DNA from: Zhenpiania hominis
GTDB taxonomy: Bacteria; Bacillota; Clostridia; Peptostreptococcales; Anaerovoracaceae
NCBI RefSeq assembly: GCF_014333425.1
Contig: NZ_JACRYT010000014.1
Coordinates: forward strand, 1-64,000
Direction of reading: 5' to 3'
Length of the DNA stretch: 64,000 nt
Shown: one piece after another, positions 25,729 to 35,738 of the stretch
Layout of the letters: the number at the start of each line of letters is the position of its first letter
Numbering within the stretch: the first letter of the stretch is position 1
Program-made: the position numbers and the translations under genes
Notes under the pieces: model-generated
What the model was told of the DNA's origin: nothing
The model's input: the letters and a program-made list of their open reading frames with translations, nothing else
Databases searched by the model: none

Positions 25729-28161
25729 TTACATCTCCCTTAAAGTTGCATTGACTTCATTTTTTAGTGCTTCTAAAACGCTTTCGTGGACTTTTGCCAC
25801 TTCCTCATCTGTAAGTGTCTTATTTTTATCTCGATAGGTCAGTGCAAACGCCGCGCTCTTCTTTCCTTCAGCCACCTGTTTTCCCCTGTACACGTCAAAC
25901 AGCTTCACACTTTCCAGAATTGGCCTTCCTTTTTCCCGAATTACTTTTTCAATATCGCCTACCTGTACGTCCTCATCTACCAGTAAAGCGATATCTCTTG
26001 AAGTGGATGGATATTTCGGCAGAGGTTCATAATGTTTTTCCACATTCGCATGACGGATAATCGCGTCGAAGAACAGTTCGCACACATAGGCTCTGGTCCC
26101 GATTCCGAATTCTTCCGCTACATCCGGATAAACCTCTCCCATAATTCCCAGTTCTTCTTCACCAACTCGGATTCTCGCGCAGCGGCCCGGATGGTAGACG
26201 CCGTATTCGCTTTCCGAAACAAAGGTTATATCGCGGATTCCCAGTATCTTTAACAGTTCCGTCAAAATACCCTTCAAAGTAAAGAAGGTCGTTCCCTCAC
26301 CGTAAAGTCCGATACACAACCCCGTCATTTCATCGGGAAGCTGCTCCGGATCCATAAGATTCGCCATAAAAGTGTTTCCAATTTCAAAGGCTTTTACATT
26401 CTCGATTTTTCTTGAATAATTCCGCCCCATTACTTCCAGCATATTAGGAGTCAAAATTGTCCGCATTACGGAATTTTCTTCTCCCAGGGGGTTAAGAATC
26501 TTCACAAAGGCCCGCTCCCAGGAATCTTCATCAATCCGCACCTGGTCCACGCCCTTCGGACTTACAAAGGAGTAGGTCTGCACTTCGTTCAGTCCCAGCG
26601 CGCACAGCGTATCCCTCGCCAGATCCATCAGCGCCCGTTCTCTGGATTTTCCAGACTCCTGGTTTCCTTTCGGTAAAGTTACCGGCAGATTATCGTAGCC
26701 GTACATCCTGGCAACTTCCTCTATAAAATCCACTTCCGAGATCATATCCTGCCTAACGGTTGGCGGAGTCACCTTCAGGATCGGTCCATCTCCTTCCACT
26801 TTCATCTCCAGGCTTTCAAAGATGCGAATCATCTCACTGGCAGGAAGTTCAATTCCCAGGACTTTATTAACCCGATCCACTCTTACGTCAATCGGCTTTG
26901 CCTCGAATTCTTTCGGATAGACATCTACAGTACCGGTGGCGACTTTTCCGCATCCAAGAATTTCAATCAGGCGGCATACCCGATCCGCAGCTGCCTGACA
27001 CAAATTTGGATCAATCCCCTTTTCAAACCTGGATGAAGCTTCTGTACGAAGTCCCAGCTTTTTCGATGTGGCGCGCACACTATCTCCGTTGAAGTTCGCC
27101 GATTCCACCAAAATCGTTGTCGTATCCGCCTCAATCTCGGAATTCAGTCCGCCCATAACGCCGGCAATGGCGACGCCTCTTTTTCCATCTTTAATCAGCA
27201 GCATGTCGTCGGTCAGGGTCCGCTCTGTGTTATCTAAAGTTGTAAACTTCTCGCCTTCCGCGGCCCGCTCTACAATAATTTTGCTGTCCGCGATCTGACG
27301 GATATCAAAAGCATGAATCGGCTGACCGAACTCCAGCATAACAAAGTTGGTAATATCTACGATATTATTAATTGGGCGCATTCCCGCGTACATCAGCCGC
27401 TTCTGGAGCCACCACGGGGACTGCCCGATTTTTACATCTGTTACAATTCGCGCCGCGTAGCGCCTGCACAGCTCCGGCTCCCGGATTTCCACCTGGATAA
27501 AGTCCGCCGCTTTTTTCTCTGTTTCCTCCTGGCAAGCCGTATCCGGATAATTCAGACGCTCCCCAAAGGTAGCTGCCGCTTCCCTGGCCATGCCCACCAT
27601 GGACAGACAATCCGGTCGATTCGGCGTAATTTCAAAATCCACTACCGCCTGTCTGAGACCCAGGGCCTCGGCGAAATCTTGCCCCAGAGGATATTCTTCC
27701 TCCAAAATCCAAATTCCGTCTTTATGGGCAATAGGCACGACTTTATCCTCGAATCCCAGTTCTCCTGCGGAACACAGCATTCCCGCGGATTCTACTCCAC
27801 GCAGTTTTCCCTTTTTTATGACTGTTCCGCCATCCTGCTTTTCCTGTCCGTGAAGGGGTCCCGGGATCCTGCTCCCATCCAGAGCAACCGGTACATATGC
27901 TCCCTCAAACACATTGGGAGCTCCCGTTACAATCTGCAGCAGATCGTCTTTTCCCACATTAATCTGACATATCACCAGCTTATCCGCGTCCGGATGCTTT
28001 TCAATTTTCTCGATTTTTCCTACGACTACGTTCTCCATTTCTTCACAGAAGTATTCACAGGTTTCCAGATTGGAGCCCGACATAATCATTCTGTCGCAGA
28101 ATTCCTTTGTATCTACATTTATATCTGTATAATCTTTCAGCCACTCGATTGGAACTAACAT
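25729..28161 (-). CDS. pheT: Phenylalanyl-tRNA synthetase beta subunit
   Basis: 810 residues, full length. Domains in order: EMAP/tRNA-binding fold (about 40-150), B3/4 editing domain (about 210-370), B5 DNA-binding-like domain (about 405-475), catalytic-like core (about 490-690) and C-terminal FDX-ACB anticodon domain (about 715-810, starting YPSTSRDIALLV). It forms an alpha2-beta2 enzyme with PheS. AGGAGGT lies ahead of the ATG, 12 bases after pheS. Confidence 0.97.
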   Translation of the reverse strand: MLVPIEWLKDYTDINVDTKEFCDRMIMSGSNLETCEYFCEEMENVVVGKIEKIEKHPDADKLVICQINVGKDDLLQIVTGAPNVFEGAYVPVALDGSRIPGPLHGQEKQDGGTVIKKGKLRGVESAGMLCSAGELGFEDKVVPIAHKDGIWILEEEYPLGQDFAEALGLRQAVVDFEITPNRPDCLSMVGMAREAAATFGERLNYPDTACQEETEKKAADFIQVEIREPELCRRYAARIVTDVKIGQSPWWLQKRLMYAGMRPINNIVDITNFVMLEFGQPIHAFDIRQIADSKIIVERAAEGEKFTTLDNTERTLTDDMLLIKDGKRGVAIAGVMGGLNSEIEADTTTILVESANFNGDSVRATSKKLGLRTEASSRFEKGIDPNLCQAAADRVCRLIEILGCGKVATGTVDVYPKEFEAKPIDVRVDRVNKVLGIELPASEMIRIFESLEMKVEGDGPILKVTPPTVRQDMISEVDFIEEVARMYGYDNLPVTLPKGNQESGKSRERALMDLARDTLCALGLNEVQTYSFVSPKGVDQVRIDEDSWERAFVKILNPLGEENSVMRTILTPNMLEVMGRNYSRKIENVKAFEIGNTFMANLMDPEQLPDEMTGLCIGLYGEGTTFFTLKGILTELLKILGIRDITFVSESEYGVYHPGRCARIRVGEEELGIMGEVYPDVAEEFGIGTRAYVCELFFDAIIRHANVEKHYEPLPKYPSTSRDIALLVDEDVQVGDIEKVIREKGRPILESVKLFDVYRGKQVAEGKKSAAFALTYRDKNKTLTDEEVAKVHESVLEALKNEVNATLREM

Positions 28162-28173
28162 CTACGGCACCTC

Positions 28174-29196
28174 CTATTTGAACTGGTTGATGAAACGCAT
28201 GTCGTTTTCATAGAAAAGACGAATATCATCAACACCATATTTTAACATCGCCAGCCGTTCGACGCCGACGCCAAAAGCAAACCCGGTATATTTTTCCGTA
28301 TCAATGCCGCCGACTTCGAGAACTTTTGGATGAACAATTCCACAACCAAGGATTTCAATCCATCCGCTGCCCTTGCAGATGCTGCATCCTTTTCCGCCGC
28401 ATTTAAAGCAGGAAACGTCCATTTCCGCACTCGGTTCTGTAAATGGGAAATGATGGGGACGGAACTTGGTCTTTGTAGAAGAACCAAAGAGCTGTTTTGC
28501 CATGCTGTCCAGCGTTCCTTTCAGATCCGCCATGGTAATTCCCTCGTCCACAATCAGGCCTTCCACCTGGTGGAACATTGGGGAGTGGGTAGCGTCCGGC
28601 GTATCGCAGCGGAAGCATCTGCCCGGCGCGATGACTTTAATCGGAGGTTCCTGACTTACCAGCGTCCGAATCTGCACAGACGATGTATGAGGTCTCAGAA
28701 CCGTATCTTTTGCGATATAAAAGGTATCCGTCATGTCTCTGGACGGGTGGTTCGGAGGGGAATTTAACGCATCAAAGGCATTGAACACGCTTTCCACCTG
28801 AGGACCCTCCGCGATGGAATATCCCATGGACATAAAAATTCGGCAGAGTTCTTCTATCGTAATGGTGATGGGATGCTTTACTCCCAGGCTCACATCTTCG
28901 CCCGGCTCGGTCACATCGATCTTTTCTTCCCGAAACCGCGCTTCTTTTTCCGCAGCCTTCACCTGCTCCTTTTTTTCTTCCAGCAGTGTTTCGATTTCAG
29001 CTCTCACCGCGTTGGCTGCCTTGCCCAGCTCTTTTTTCTCTTCTGGCGCAAGCTTTCCCATTCCTCTCAGAATCTGAGTAAGCTGTCCCTTTTTTCCCAG
29101 TACCCGGACTCTGACTTCCTCTGTTTCCGCCATGGTCTGCGCTTTTTCTAATTGTTCTTTTGCCTCCTGCAAAATTTGATTCAGTTGAGTTTGCAT
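28174..29196 (-). CDS. pheS: Phenylalanyl-tRNA synthetase alpha subunit
   Basis: 340 residues, the usual length. An N-terminal coiled-coil arm (about 1-85) binds tRNA. The class II catalytic core contains motif 2 (GRCFRCDTPDATHSP, near residue 200) and motif 3 (GFAFGVGVERL, near 310). ATG 29196 is chosen because GGAGAGGT lies 7 bases upstream; a longer frame upstream would overlap the methyltransferase gene. No T-box leader is visible, because the gene is internal to an operon. Confidence 0.96.
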   Translation of the reverse strand: MQTQLNQILQEAKEQLEKAQTMAETEEVRVRVLGKKGQLTQILRGMGKLAPEEKKELGKAANAVRAEIETLLEEKKEQVKAAEKEARFREEKIDVTEPGEDVSLGVKHPITITIEELCRIFMSMGYSIAEGPQVESVFNAFDALNSPPNHPSRDMTDTFYIAKDTVLRPHTSSVQIRTLVSQEPPIKVIAPGRCFRCDTPDATHSPMFHQVEGLIVDEGITMADLKGTLDSMAKQLFGSSTKTKFRPHHFPFTEPSAEMDVSCFKCGGKGCSICKGSGWIEILGCGIVHPKVLEVGGIDTEKYTGFAFGVGVERLAMLKYGVDDIRLFYENDMRFINQFK

Positions 29197-29215
29197 ATAC
29201 GTTACCTCTCCAAAT

Positions 29216-30007
29216 TTATAGTCTGTTTTCCCGTATGGATTCATACATCAGGATCCCTGCCGCGACTGCCGCGTTCAAAGAATCGATCTCGCCGCTCATG
29301 GGAATCTTTACAATTTTATGGGCCATCTGCATCAATTCCGCGGAAATACCGTTTCCTTCGTTTCCGATAATCAGTCCCACATTTTCGGTAAGCTCCGCAT
29401 CATAATAAAAGATCTCTGTCTCAAAACCGGTTGCGATAATCGTTTTGCCTTCCGCCTCCAGAATGCGAACCGCCTCTTCGGAAGAGTCTGCGGAAAACAC
29501 CGGCATTCGGAAAAGCGATCCGGCCGCGGCTCTTACAATCTTAGGGGAGTAAAGATCAGCCGTTCCCTTAATCGTCATCACACCGCTGTATCCCGCCGCG
29601 TCCGCGGTTCGGATAATCGTTCCGATGTTTCCCGGATCCTGCAGCCGGTCCAAAAGAATCACGTTACCCTGCTTTTCCCGGATCTTCTTCCGAAACACGG
29701 ACTCATCAATTTCTTCTTTTTGTACCACTGCCAGAATTCCCTGACTGTTTTCTGTCTGCGTCATCTGTGCAAAAAGAGAATCCGCTGCTTTCACAGTTTC
29801 ACAGGAAATTTGTTCAAGAACCGTGTCGGCATTTTTATTGCTTTCCGCCGCCACCACGATTTTTAAGCATTGTCCCGTCTTTACAGCCTCCCGTACCATC
29901 TTTTCCCCTTCGATCAGGTATTCTCCGTATTTCTGACGGTACTTGCGGGCTGAAAGTCGAACGCAGAGTCGGTATATTTGGTTTTCTTTTGATGTAATCA
30001 GCCTCAT
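29216..30007 (-). CDS. TrmH/SpoU-family RNA 2'-O-methyltransferase
   Basis: 263 residues. An N-terminal substrate-binding domain (about 1-100) precedes a SPOUT knot with the three family motifs: NIGTIIRTADAAG near 135, IIGNEGNGI near 215 and IPMSGEIDSLNAAVA near 235. It methylates ribose in rRNA or tRNA using SAM; the exact nucleotide is unknown. This is the ysgA-type gene often found directly upstream of pheST in Firmicutes. The start ATG has only a weak AAGAG site, and a terminator-like hairpin separates it from ftsZ. Confidence 0.88.
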   Translation of the reverse strand: MRLITSKENQIYRLCVRLSARKYRQKYGEYLIEGEKMVREAVKTGQCLKIVVAAESNKNADTVLEQISCETVKAADSLFAQMTQTENSQGILAVVQKEEIDESVFRKKIREKQGNVILLDRLQDPGNIGTIIRTADAAGYSGVMTIKGTADLYSPKIVRAAAGSLFRMPVFSADSSEEAVRILEAEGKTIIATGFETEIFYYDAELTENVGLIIGNEGNGISAELMQMAHKIVKIPMSGEIDSLNAAVAAGILMYESIRENRL

Positions 30008-30017
30008 ATTCTCTTAC

Positions 30018-30044
30018 GAAGAAAAGCCGGTCAACCGCCGGCTT
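30018..30044 (-). terminator. Terminator-like hairpin after ftsZ
   Basis: A 7-bp perfect stem (30024-30030 with 30038-30044) is followed on the - strand by TTCTTCG. The T tract is interrupted, so partial read-through into the methyltransferase operon is possible. Confidence 0.55.
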
Positions 30045-30063
30045 CATTCTACCACTATGAATT

Positions 30064-31188
30064 CTACTTTGTTAAGAAGGGCGGGATTTTAAAATCATCT
30101 CCTAACAGGCTTCCGCTGTTTTCCTTGTCGCTGTCCTCTTTGCGGATCGAATCCGTAGAAGCTCCGCCTTTATCCGCCTGTTTGTCAGCATCGTTTTCCG
30201 GAATGGAAACCTCACCCAGAACATCTTCATTCGGCCGTTTCTCAAAGCCTGTGGCAATCACGGTAATGAATATTTCATCCTTGATATCTTCTTTAATCGC
30301 AGCACCAAAGATAATAATCGCATTGCTGTCCGCCGCTTTCTCAATTTCACTGGCTGCTTCATTCGCCTCCAGCATTCCCAGATCATAACCGCCCGTAACA
30401 TTGATAAGTACTGCTTTCGCCCCATCGATACTAGTCTCCAGAAGCGGGCTTTCTATCGCGTCTTTTACGGCCTGTGCCACACGGTCTTCTCCGGATCCCT
30501 TTCCTACCCCCATATGGGCGATGCCTCTGTCTTTCATAACCGTTGTCACGTCCGCAAAGTCCAGATTAATCAGCGCATCGTTAATGATCAGTTCGGAAAT
30601 GCCCTGAATTCCCTGTTTCAGCACTTCATCCGCCATTTCAAAGGCTTCCAGAAGGGATGTATTTTCTTCTACGGTCTCAAGGAGCTTATCATTGGGAACA
30701 ATCACCAGAGAATCTACATATTTTTTCAAAAATTTGATTCCCAGTTCCGCATGTTCTCCCCGTTTTTTTCCTTCAAAGGTAAACGGTCTTGTTACAACTC
30801 CGACGGTCAGGATGCCCAAATCTTTTGCTACCTTGGCGACAATCGGCGCCGCTCCGGTTCCCGTACCGCCGCCCATACCGGCTGTAATGAAAACCATATC
30901 CGCTCCGGTAATAAATTTGGAAAGGTCCTCCAGATTTTCTTCCGCGGATTTCTGTCCGATTTCCGGATTGCCGCCCGCGCCCAGACCTTTCGTCAGTTTT
31001 TCACCAATCTGAAGCTTTGTCTCCGCCTTGCATTTAGCCAAAGCCTGCTTGTCTGTATTTATAGCAATGTAGGCCACGCCCTGCAGCCCTGCATCTATCA
31101 TTCTGTTAACTGCGTTACACCCGCCGCCTCCGACACCGACTACTTTGATTTTCGCCGGAGTTGACTCGTTCATCTCAAATTGTAACAT
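30064..31188 (-). CDS. ftsZ: Cell division protein FtsZ
   Basis: 374-residue tubulin homologue that polymerises into the Z ring. The GTP-binding signature GGGTGTG is at residues 106-112. The T7 catalytic loop NLDFADV follows near 213. A flexible linker of about 50 residues precedes the conserved C-terminal peptide DDFKIPPFL, the docking site for partners such as SepF or ZapA. GGAGGT lies 8 bases before the ATG. No ftsA lies beside it, as in many Clostridia. It has its own promoter in addition to read-through from the dcw cluster. Confidence 0.98.
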   Translation of the reverse strand: MLQFEMNESTPAKIKVVGVGGGGCNAVNRMIDAGLQGVAYIAINTDKQALAKCKAETKLQIGEKLTKGLGAGGNPEIGQKSAEENLEDLSKFITGADMVFITAGMGGGTGTGAAPIVAKVAKDLGILTVGVVTRPFTFEGKKRGEHAELGIKFLKKYVDSLVIVPNDKLLETVEENTSLLEAFEMADEVLKQGIQGISELIINDALINLDFADVTTVMKDRGIAHMGVGKGSGEDRVAQAVKDAIESPLLETSIDGAKAVLINVTGGYDLGMLEANEAASEIEKAADSNAIIIFGAAIKEDIKDEIFITVIATGFEKRPNEDVLGEVSIPENDADKQADKGGASTDSIRKEDSDKENSGSLLGDDFKIPPFLTK

Positions 31189-31230
31189 CAGAAATTACCT
31201 CCCCTGTTTTTTTCTATACAACTACAGTCC

Positions 31231-31259
31231 ATTATAGCATAAAGAATCGCCCGTTGCAC
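31231..31259 (-). promoter_or_regulatory. Promoter of ftsZ inside the dcw cluster
   Basis: On the - strand GTGCAA and TATAAT are spaced by 17 bases, and TG precedes the -10 by one base (extended -10). It lies in the 134-base gap between ftsQ and ftsZ. Confidence 0.65.
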
Positions 31260-31322
31260 CTGTTTTTCCAATTAAAATACCATTTTTTTACCGGAAAAAA
31301 ACTACGACTTCCGCCTTTTTCC

Positions 31323-32168
31323 TCATTTTATTTTCTTACTGAAAGCATAATACTGATCATCACCAATGGTAATAATTCCCTTTGTAATCTTCTTTTTATA
31401 CAGATCATAGAGTACTGTTTTCAGATTTCCTTCTTTCATTCCGGTCAGCAGATTAGACGCGGTCCCAGTGCACCAAAGTTTGTCGGTCGCATAGGCGGAC
31501 ACGGTATTTCCGGAAATCGAAATTCTCTTAAAAAACAAATCCGCTTCCTGCATTGCTTTCACGAGCCGCAACATCTGCTGAAAAGTCGCTTTTTCTTCTA
31601 CGCTTACTACTTCCCCTTCTTTCGCGTCTGTAATCGTAATGTCTGTCAAAAGGGTAAACCGCGGAGCCTTTTCCGCAATCTGAAGGACAAATCCTCCCTC
31701 GTCAATCACGACATACTCCTGATCCATCTGAATGACCGCAGCCTCCTGCCGCTCTTTTACATGAATCTCTATGGACGAGGGGAGTTTTCGGCTCACCTGC
31801 GCTTCCTGGATATACGGATTTTCTTCCAGTCTGTCCTCGCAGTCACCCGCGCTAAAATCAAAGAGATTTTCTCCTGTCTTCAGGCCTGCCGTTTTCTGAA
31901 TCTGCTCCGCAGTAAAATGCGTGCTGCCCGAAACTTTGATTGACTTTACGTTAAAAAGGCTGGAATGAAGGAAAAAATAGAGGGCCACACAGAAAGCAAT
32001 CAAAATCAGCAGTTTCAGAAAATAGTGTTTTTTCTTCCGCTTTTTCTTTTTTTGGGCGGAAGGTTGAGGCGCCTCCTCTGTATTTATCTCATTCCCCTGT
32101 TCGACATCTTCTTCCTGCACTTCCCCATTCTCATATTCAATTGTCTGTTTTTCGTAATCGTTATTCAT
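31323..32168 (-). CDS. ftsQ: Cell division protein FtsQ/DivIB
   Basis: 281 residues. A charged cytosolic N-terminus of about 50 residues ends in a Lys-rich stop, followed by one membrane segment (about 50-70). A POTRA domain then starts at VKSIKVSGSTHFTAEQI, and a beta domain follows. It links FtsL and the division transpeptidase at the septum. The ATG overlaps the murA stop (ATGA). The cytosolic tail is very acidic and then very basic. Confidence 0.88.
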   Translation of the reverse strand: MNNDYEKQTIEYENGEVQEEDVEQGNEINTEEAPQPSAQKKKKRKKKHYFLKLLILIAFCVALYFFLHSSLFNVKSIKVSGSTHFTAEQIQKTAGLKTGENLFDFSAGDCEDRLEENPYIQEAQVSRKLPSSIEIHVKERQEAAVIQMDQEYVVIDEGGFVLQIAEKAPRFTLLTDITITDAKEGEVVSVEEKATFQQMLRLVKAMQEADLFFKRISISGNTVSAYATDKLWCTGTASNLLTGMKEGNLKTVLYDLYKKKITKGIITIGDDQYYAFSKKIK

Positions 32169-33424
32169 AAATCTCGTTTAATATCTGCTCCCAGTTGTTC
32201 CAATTCTTTATGAAATCCGGAGTATCCGCGTTCTATAAATTCGATATTTTCTACAATCGTCTCTCCAGAGGCCGAAAGGCCTGCCAGGACGAGCGCCGCT
32301 CCGCCCCGAAGATCTTCCGCTTCCACTCGTGTTCCAACAAGCTGTTTTACTCCCTTTATTATAGCGGTTCGCTGCAAAATTTCAATATCTGCTCCTAGTT
32401 TTGCAAGCTGCGCAGTGTATCGGAAACGATTTTCAAAGATCGTTTCTTCCACTTTTGTCTGCCCTTCCGCGCCGGCCATAACCGCGCAAAGCTGGGGCTG
32501 TAAATCGGTAGGGAATCCCGGATAAGGTTCTGTCTTTATTTTGCCAATACCGTAAAGTCGTTTCGGCGCCCGCAGCCAGATTTCCCGTGGATACCGCTTT
32601 ATCTTGCATCCAGCAAAACGGAGATATTTGATTAAGCTCCGCAGAGTGTCGCTTTCGACCTCTCGCAGGAGTAATTCTCCCCCTGTAGCCGCTGCCGCCA
32701 TAAGAAATGTCCCTGCCTCGATCCGATCTCCCATAATCGGATAGTAGGCTCCATGCAGCGGGACCTGCCCTTTTATAACGATCCTCGATGTCCCCGCGCC
32801 TTTTATCTGCGCTCCGCAGCAATTGAGATAATTCTGAAGATCGACAATTTCCGGTTCTCTGGCGCTGTTATGAATTACCGTTTCCCCCTTTGCTCCCAGA
32901 GCTGCCAGCATAATATTTTCCGTGGCTCCCACACTGGGGAAATCCAGGATCAGATTTGTCCCATACAGCCGATTCCCGGTAACAATCAGCTGTTGATCCT
33001 TTTCTTCAATATCCGCTCCCATCTGACTAAGGGCTTTCATATGTAAATCGATCGGACGTCTGCCGATGGCGCATCCTCCCGGCTGGCTGATCACCGCTCT
33101 TCCGCATCTTGTCAGCAGAGGGCCGATTAAAAAGATAGAAGATCGCATTTTCTCCATCAGTACGCGCGGCACCTCACAGCAGCTTACTCCCGACGTATCG
33201 ATCCAGACTCGTTCATCACTGCGCACCGCTTTGCAGCCAAGGCTTTCCAAAATCTCCTGCATAATCTGAACATCCGAAATGTCCGGGCACCTGGAAAAAA
33301 GGTTTTCCTCGCCCGTCACAATGGACGCGGCAAGAATCGGCAGAACCGCGTTTTTCGCGCCCTTGACTGTATACTCGCCTTCAATCGGGCGACCGCCCTG
33401 TATCTGATAGCTCCCCAAATTCAA
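32165..33424 (-). CDS. murA: UDP-N-acetylglucosamine 1-carboxyvinyltransferase
   Basis: 419 residues, full length. Transfers enolpyruvate from PEP to UDP-GlcNAc, the first committed step of peptidoglycan synthesis. Lys24-Asn25 (KNAV) match the substrate-binding pair, and the fosfomycin-target cysteine is Cys118 in PGGCAIG, so the enzyme should be fosfomycin-sensitive in principle. The start is TTG. Its GGAGG ribosome site is buried in a stem-loop (33429-33460), pointing to reduced or controlled translation. Confidence 0.95.
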   Translation of the reverse strand: MNLGSYQIQGGRPIEGEYTVKGAKNAVLPILAASIVTGEENLFSRCPDISDVQIMQEILESLGCKAVRSDERVWIDTSGVSCCEVPRVLMEKMRSSIFLIGPLLTRCGRAVISQPGGCAIGRRPIDLHMKALSQMGADIEEKDQQLIVTGNRLYGTNLILDFPSVGATENIMLAALGAKGETVIHNSAREPEIVDLQNYLNCCGAQIKGAGTSRIVIKGQVPLHGAYYPIMGDRIEAGTFLMAAAATGGELLLREVESDTLRSLIKYLRFAGCKIKRYPREIWLRAPKRLYGIGKIKTEPYPGFPTDLQPQLCAVMAGAEGQTKVEETIFENRFRYTAQLAKLGADIEILQRTAIIKGVKQLVGTRVEAEDLRGGAALVLAGLSASGETIVENIEFIERGYSGFHKELEQLGADIKRDL

Positions 33425-33428
33425 AACA

Positions 33429-33460
33429 CCTCCGAAACATACTCCATAGTATGCCGGAGG
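33429..33460 (-). promoter_or_regulatory. Stem-loop covering the murA ribosome-binding site
   Basis: Outer pairs 33429-33434 with 33455-33460 and inner pairs 33438-33443 with 33448-33453 form a 12-bp hairpin with a 3/1 internal bulge and a 4-base loop. On the - strand the 3' arm contains the GGAGG that serves murA. No T-run follows, so it does not look like a terminator. Confidence 0.6.
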
Positions 33461-33471
33461 CGCCGTTTAAG

Positions 33472-34575
33472 TTACTGCTTTAGTTCCAGGTTATTGCAGA
33501 TAATCTCCACCGCGTCCAGAGGCGCGCACGCTCTGCTGCCGGCAGACATTTTTTCCGTCAGCTCCGGATCATTTTTAAATTTGAGGATCTGCGCGATCAG
33601 TTTTTCATCATCCAGCTCTTTTTCTTCCATAATAATCGCGCCGCCGCGATCCGCTACCGCTTTCGCGTTGTAATACTGGTGGTTGCCGGTTACAATGGGA
33701 GACGGAATGAAGATCGCCGGTTTCCCACATACGGTCACCTCCGCCACAGTCAGCGCGCCGCTTCTGCTGATAACCAGATCCGCCGCGGACAAATATTCGT
33801 CCATATTGCTGATATACTCCATAATGTGAATATTCTCGGAAAGTTCAAGCTTTTTTTCATCCTGAAGCGTATGAAGGATCGCGTCGTAATACCGGCTTCC
33901 CGTGGCCATGCATACCTGAACTCCCGGCATGCCATTCAAAGCTTCGATCACCCGGAGCATTGCCTTGTTAATACGGCCCGCTCCCTGGCTTCCGCCGAAA
34001 ACCAGCAAAATAAAATCTTTTTGCGAAAATCCAAGTTTTTCCCGGGATTTCTTTTTATCTGCTTCGAAAAAAGCTTTTCGCACCGGATTTCCGGTCACCA
34101 CATGCTTTTCTCTGTGTTTAAAATATTTCTGCGCCTCCTCAAACCCCAGGAACACTTTTTCCACATATTTTTCCAGAAGCTTATTTGTCATTCCCGGAAA
34201 AGCATTCTGTTCATGGGTATAAGTTTTGATCCCTGCTTTATGGGCTGCCCGCACGACAGGTCCGCACACATATCCGCCGGTTCCTATCACAAGGTCCGGC
34301 CGGAAAGCTTTCATTAGTCTTTTTGCTTGTTTGCTTCCCTCCCTGAGTTTTTTCATCACTTCGATGTTTTTCAGCGGGTTTTTACGGTTAAACCCCGCGA
34401 CTGTCACAAACTCAATGGGATATCCGTTTTCCGGTACGATCTTTTTCTCCAGTCCATGCTTTGTCCCTACAAACAAAATTTGGCTTTCCGGATAGCGTTC
34501 TTTGATCTTATCTGCGATGGCAATAGCCGGGTAGATATGTCCTCCCGTACCGCCGCCTGTCATAATTACTTTCAT
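33472..34575 (-). CDS. murG: UDP-GlcNAc:undecaprenyl-PP-MurNAc-pentapeptide GlcNAc transferase
   Basis: 367 residues. Converts lipid I to lipid II at the inner membrane face. The N-terminal glycine-rich GGGTGGH (residues 7-13) and the C-terminal FGGSQGA loop near 190 are the two G-loops of MurG. ISRSGALTVAE near 268 holds the UDP-GlcNAc-binding residues. It lies between ftsW and murA in the dcw cluster, with 13 bases to ftsW. Confidence 0.96.
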   Translation of the reverse strand: MKVIMTGGGTGGHIYPAIAIADKIKERYPESQILFVGTKHGLEKKIVPENGYPIEFVTVAGFNRKNPLKNIEVMKKLREGSKQAKRLMKAFRPDLVIGTGGYVCGPVVRAAHKAGIKTYTHEQNAFPGMTNKLLEKYVEKVFLGFEEAQKYFKHREKHVVTGNPVRKAFFEADKKKSREKLGFSQKDFILLVFGGSQGAGRINKAMLRVIEALNGMPGVQVCMATGSRYYDAILHTLQDEKKLELSENIHIMEYISNMDEYLSAADLVISRSGALTVAEVTVCGKPAIFIPSPIVTGNHQYYNAKAVADRGGAIIMEEKELDDEKLIAQILKFKNDPELTEKMSAGSRACAPLDAVEIICNNLELKQ

Positions 34576-34588
34576 GATTGTCTGCTCC

Positions 34589-35716
34589 CTATTTTACCTG
34601 CACTGTATGCCGCGAAATGTTCAAAAGGATCCCCATGCTCCCCATAAACAGCATCAGCGCGTTTCCGCCATAGCTTACAAACGGCAGAGTCACGCCAGTC
34701 GGCGGCATAGATGATGTAACAACTGCAATGTTCAGCACTACCTGAATCGCGATCATGGAAATAATTCCGGAAGCCAGCAACATACCGAACTGGTCTGGCG
34801 CGTTAACCGCGACATGAATCCCTCTCCAGATCAGGACCACATAAACCAACATCAGAATAAGAAGTCCAATATATCCCAGTTCCTCTCCAATAATCGCAAG
34901 AATAAAGTCATTCTGAGGCTCAGGGAGATAAAGATTTTTCTGTATGCTTTTTCCCAGACCCACGCCGAAAAGGCCGCCGGATCCCAGCGCCATCAGAGAC
35001 TGCACCACCTGGTATCCATCCCCAAGAGGGTTCGCGAAAGGATCCAGAAAGCTGGTGATTCGATCCGCCCAGTGGCTGTCCGGGTTAGCGATGAGAATAC
35101 CTGCGATTCCGACCGCTCCCAGCCCCACCAGTCCAAAACAGTAGCGAAGCTTCAGGCCCGCCACAAACATCATTACAACAATAATCGCAACAACCGTGAT
35201 CGCTGTGGACATATTGGGCTGCAGCAAAATCAATCCCCCGAAAACACCGCAAAGTCCGAAAAGTGGAAGGATTCCTCTGGTGACGGACTGAATGCGTTTT
35301 GGTTTTTCACTGAGAAACCAAGCGACAAAAATGATCACCGCGATTTTGGCAATTTCACCGGGCATAATCGTAAGTCCCCCGACTCCCAGCCACCGGACCG
35401 CGCCGTTGCTCTCATGTCCAACCCCCGGAATCAATAAAAGTACCAGAAGTATAAAACTGATGATCAGCGCCGGCAGGGCAATTTTTTTGTAGATCCGATA
35501 GTCCAGCGCCGTTGTAACCAGCATCAGGATAAAGCCCAGCGCCGCCCATATAATATCACGAATCAGATAGTTATAAGGTGATCCGTTCTCACTCTCATTG
35601 ATAGACTGATAATAACTCGCGGAAAACACCATAATGATTCCAAAAATCACCAGCCCGATTGTAAGGATCACCAGCAGGAAATCCCCTGATTTTAAATTGA
35701 TTTTCGTTCCTCTCAT
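34589..35716 (-). CDS. ftsW: SEDS-family lipid II polymerase FtsW
   Basis: 375 residues with ten membrane segments. SEDS signatures: an LTIGLVIFGIIMVFSAS first helix, GDGYQVVQSLMALGSGG near residue 250, QNDFILAIIGEELG near 280 and PFVSYGGNALM near 350. It polymerises glycan strands together with the division transpeptidase of the same cluster. ATG 35716 is chosen, with GGAGGGAT directly upstream; a longer reading would run into murD. Confidence 0.94.
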   Translation of the reverse strand: MRGTKINLKSGDFLLVILTIGLVIFGIIMVFSASYYQSINESENGSPYNYLIRDIIWAALGFILMLVTTALDYRIYKKIALPALIISFILLVLLLIPGVGHESNGAVRWLGVGGLTIMPGEIAKIAVIIFVAWFLSEKPKRIQSVTRGILPLFGLCGVFGGLILLQPNMSTAITVVAIIVVMMFVAGLKLRYCFGLVGLGAVGIAGILIANPDSHWADRITSFLDPFANPLGDGYQVVQSLMALGSGGLFGVGLGKSIQKNLYLPEPQNDFILAIIGEELGYIGLLILMLVYVVLIWRGIHVAVNAPDQFGMLLASGIISMIAIQVVLNIAVVTSSMPPTGVTLPFVSYGGNALMLFMGSMGILLNISRHTVQVK

Positions 35717-35738
35717 TGATCCCTCCAGCCTGCGCGTT

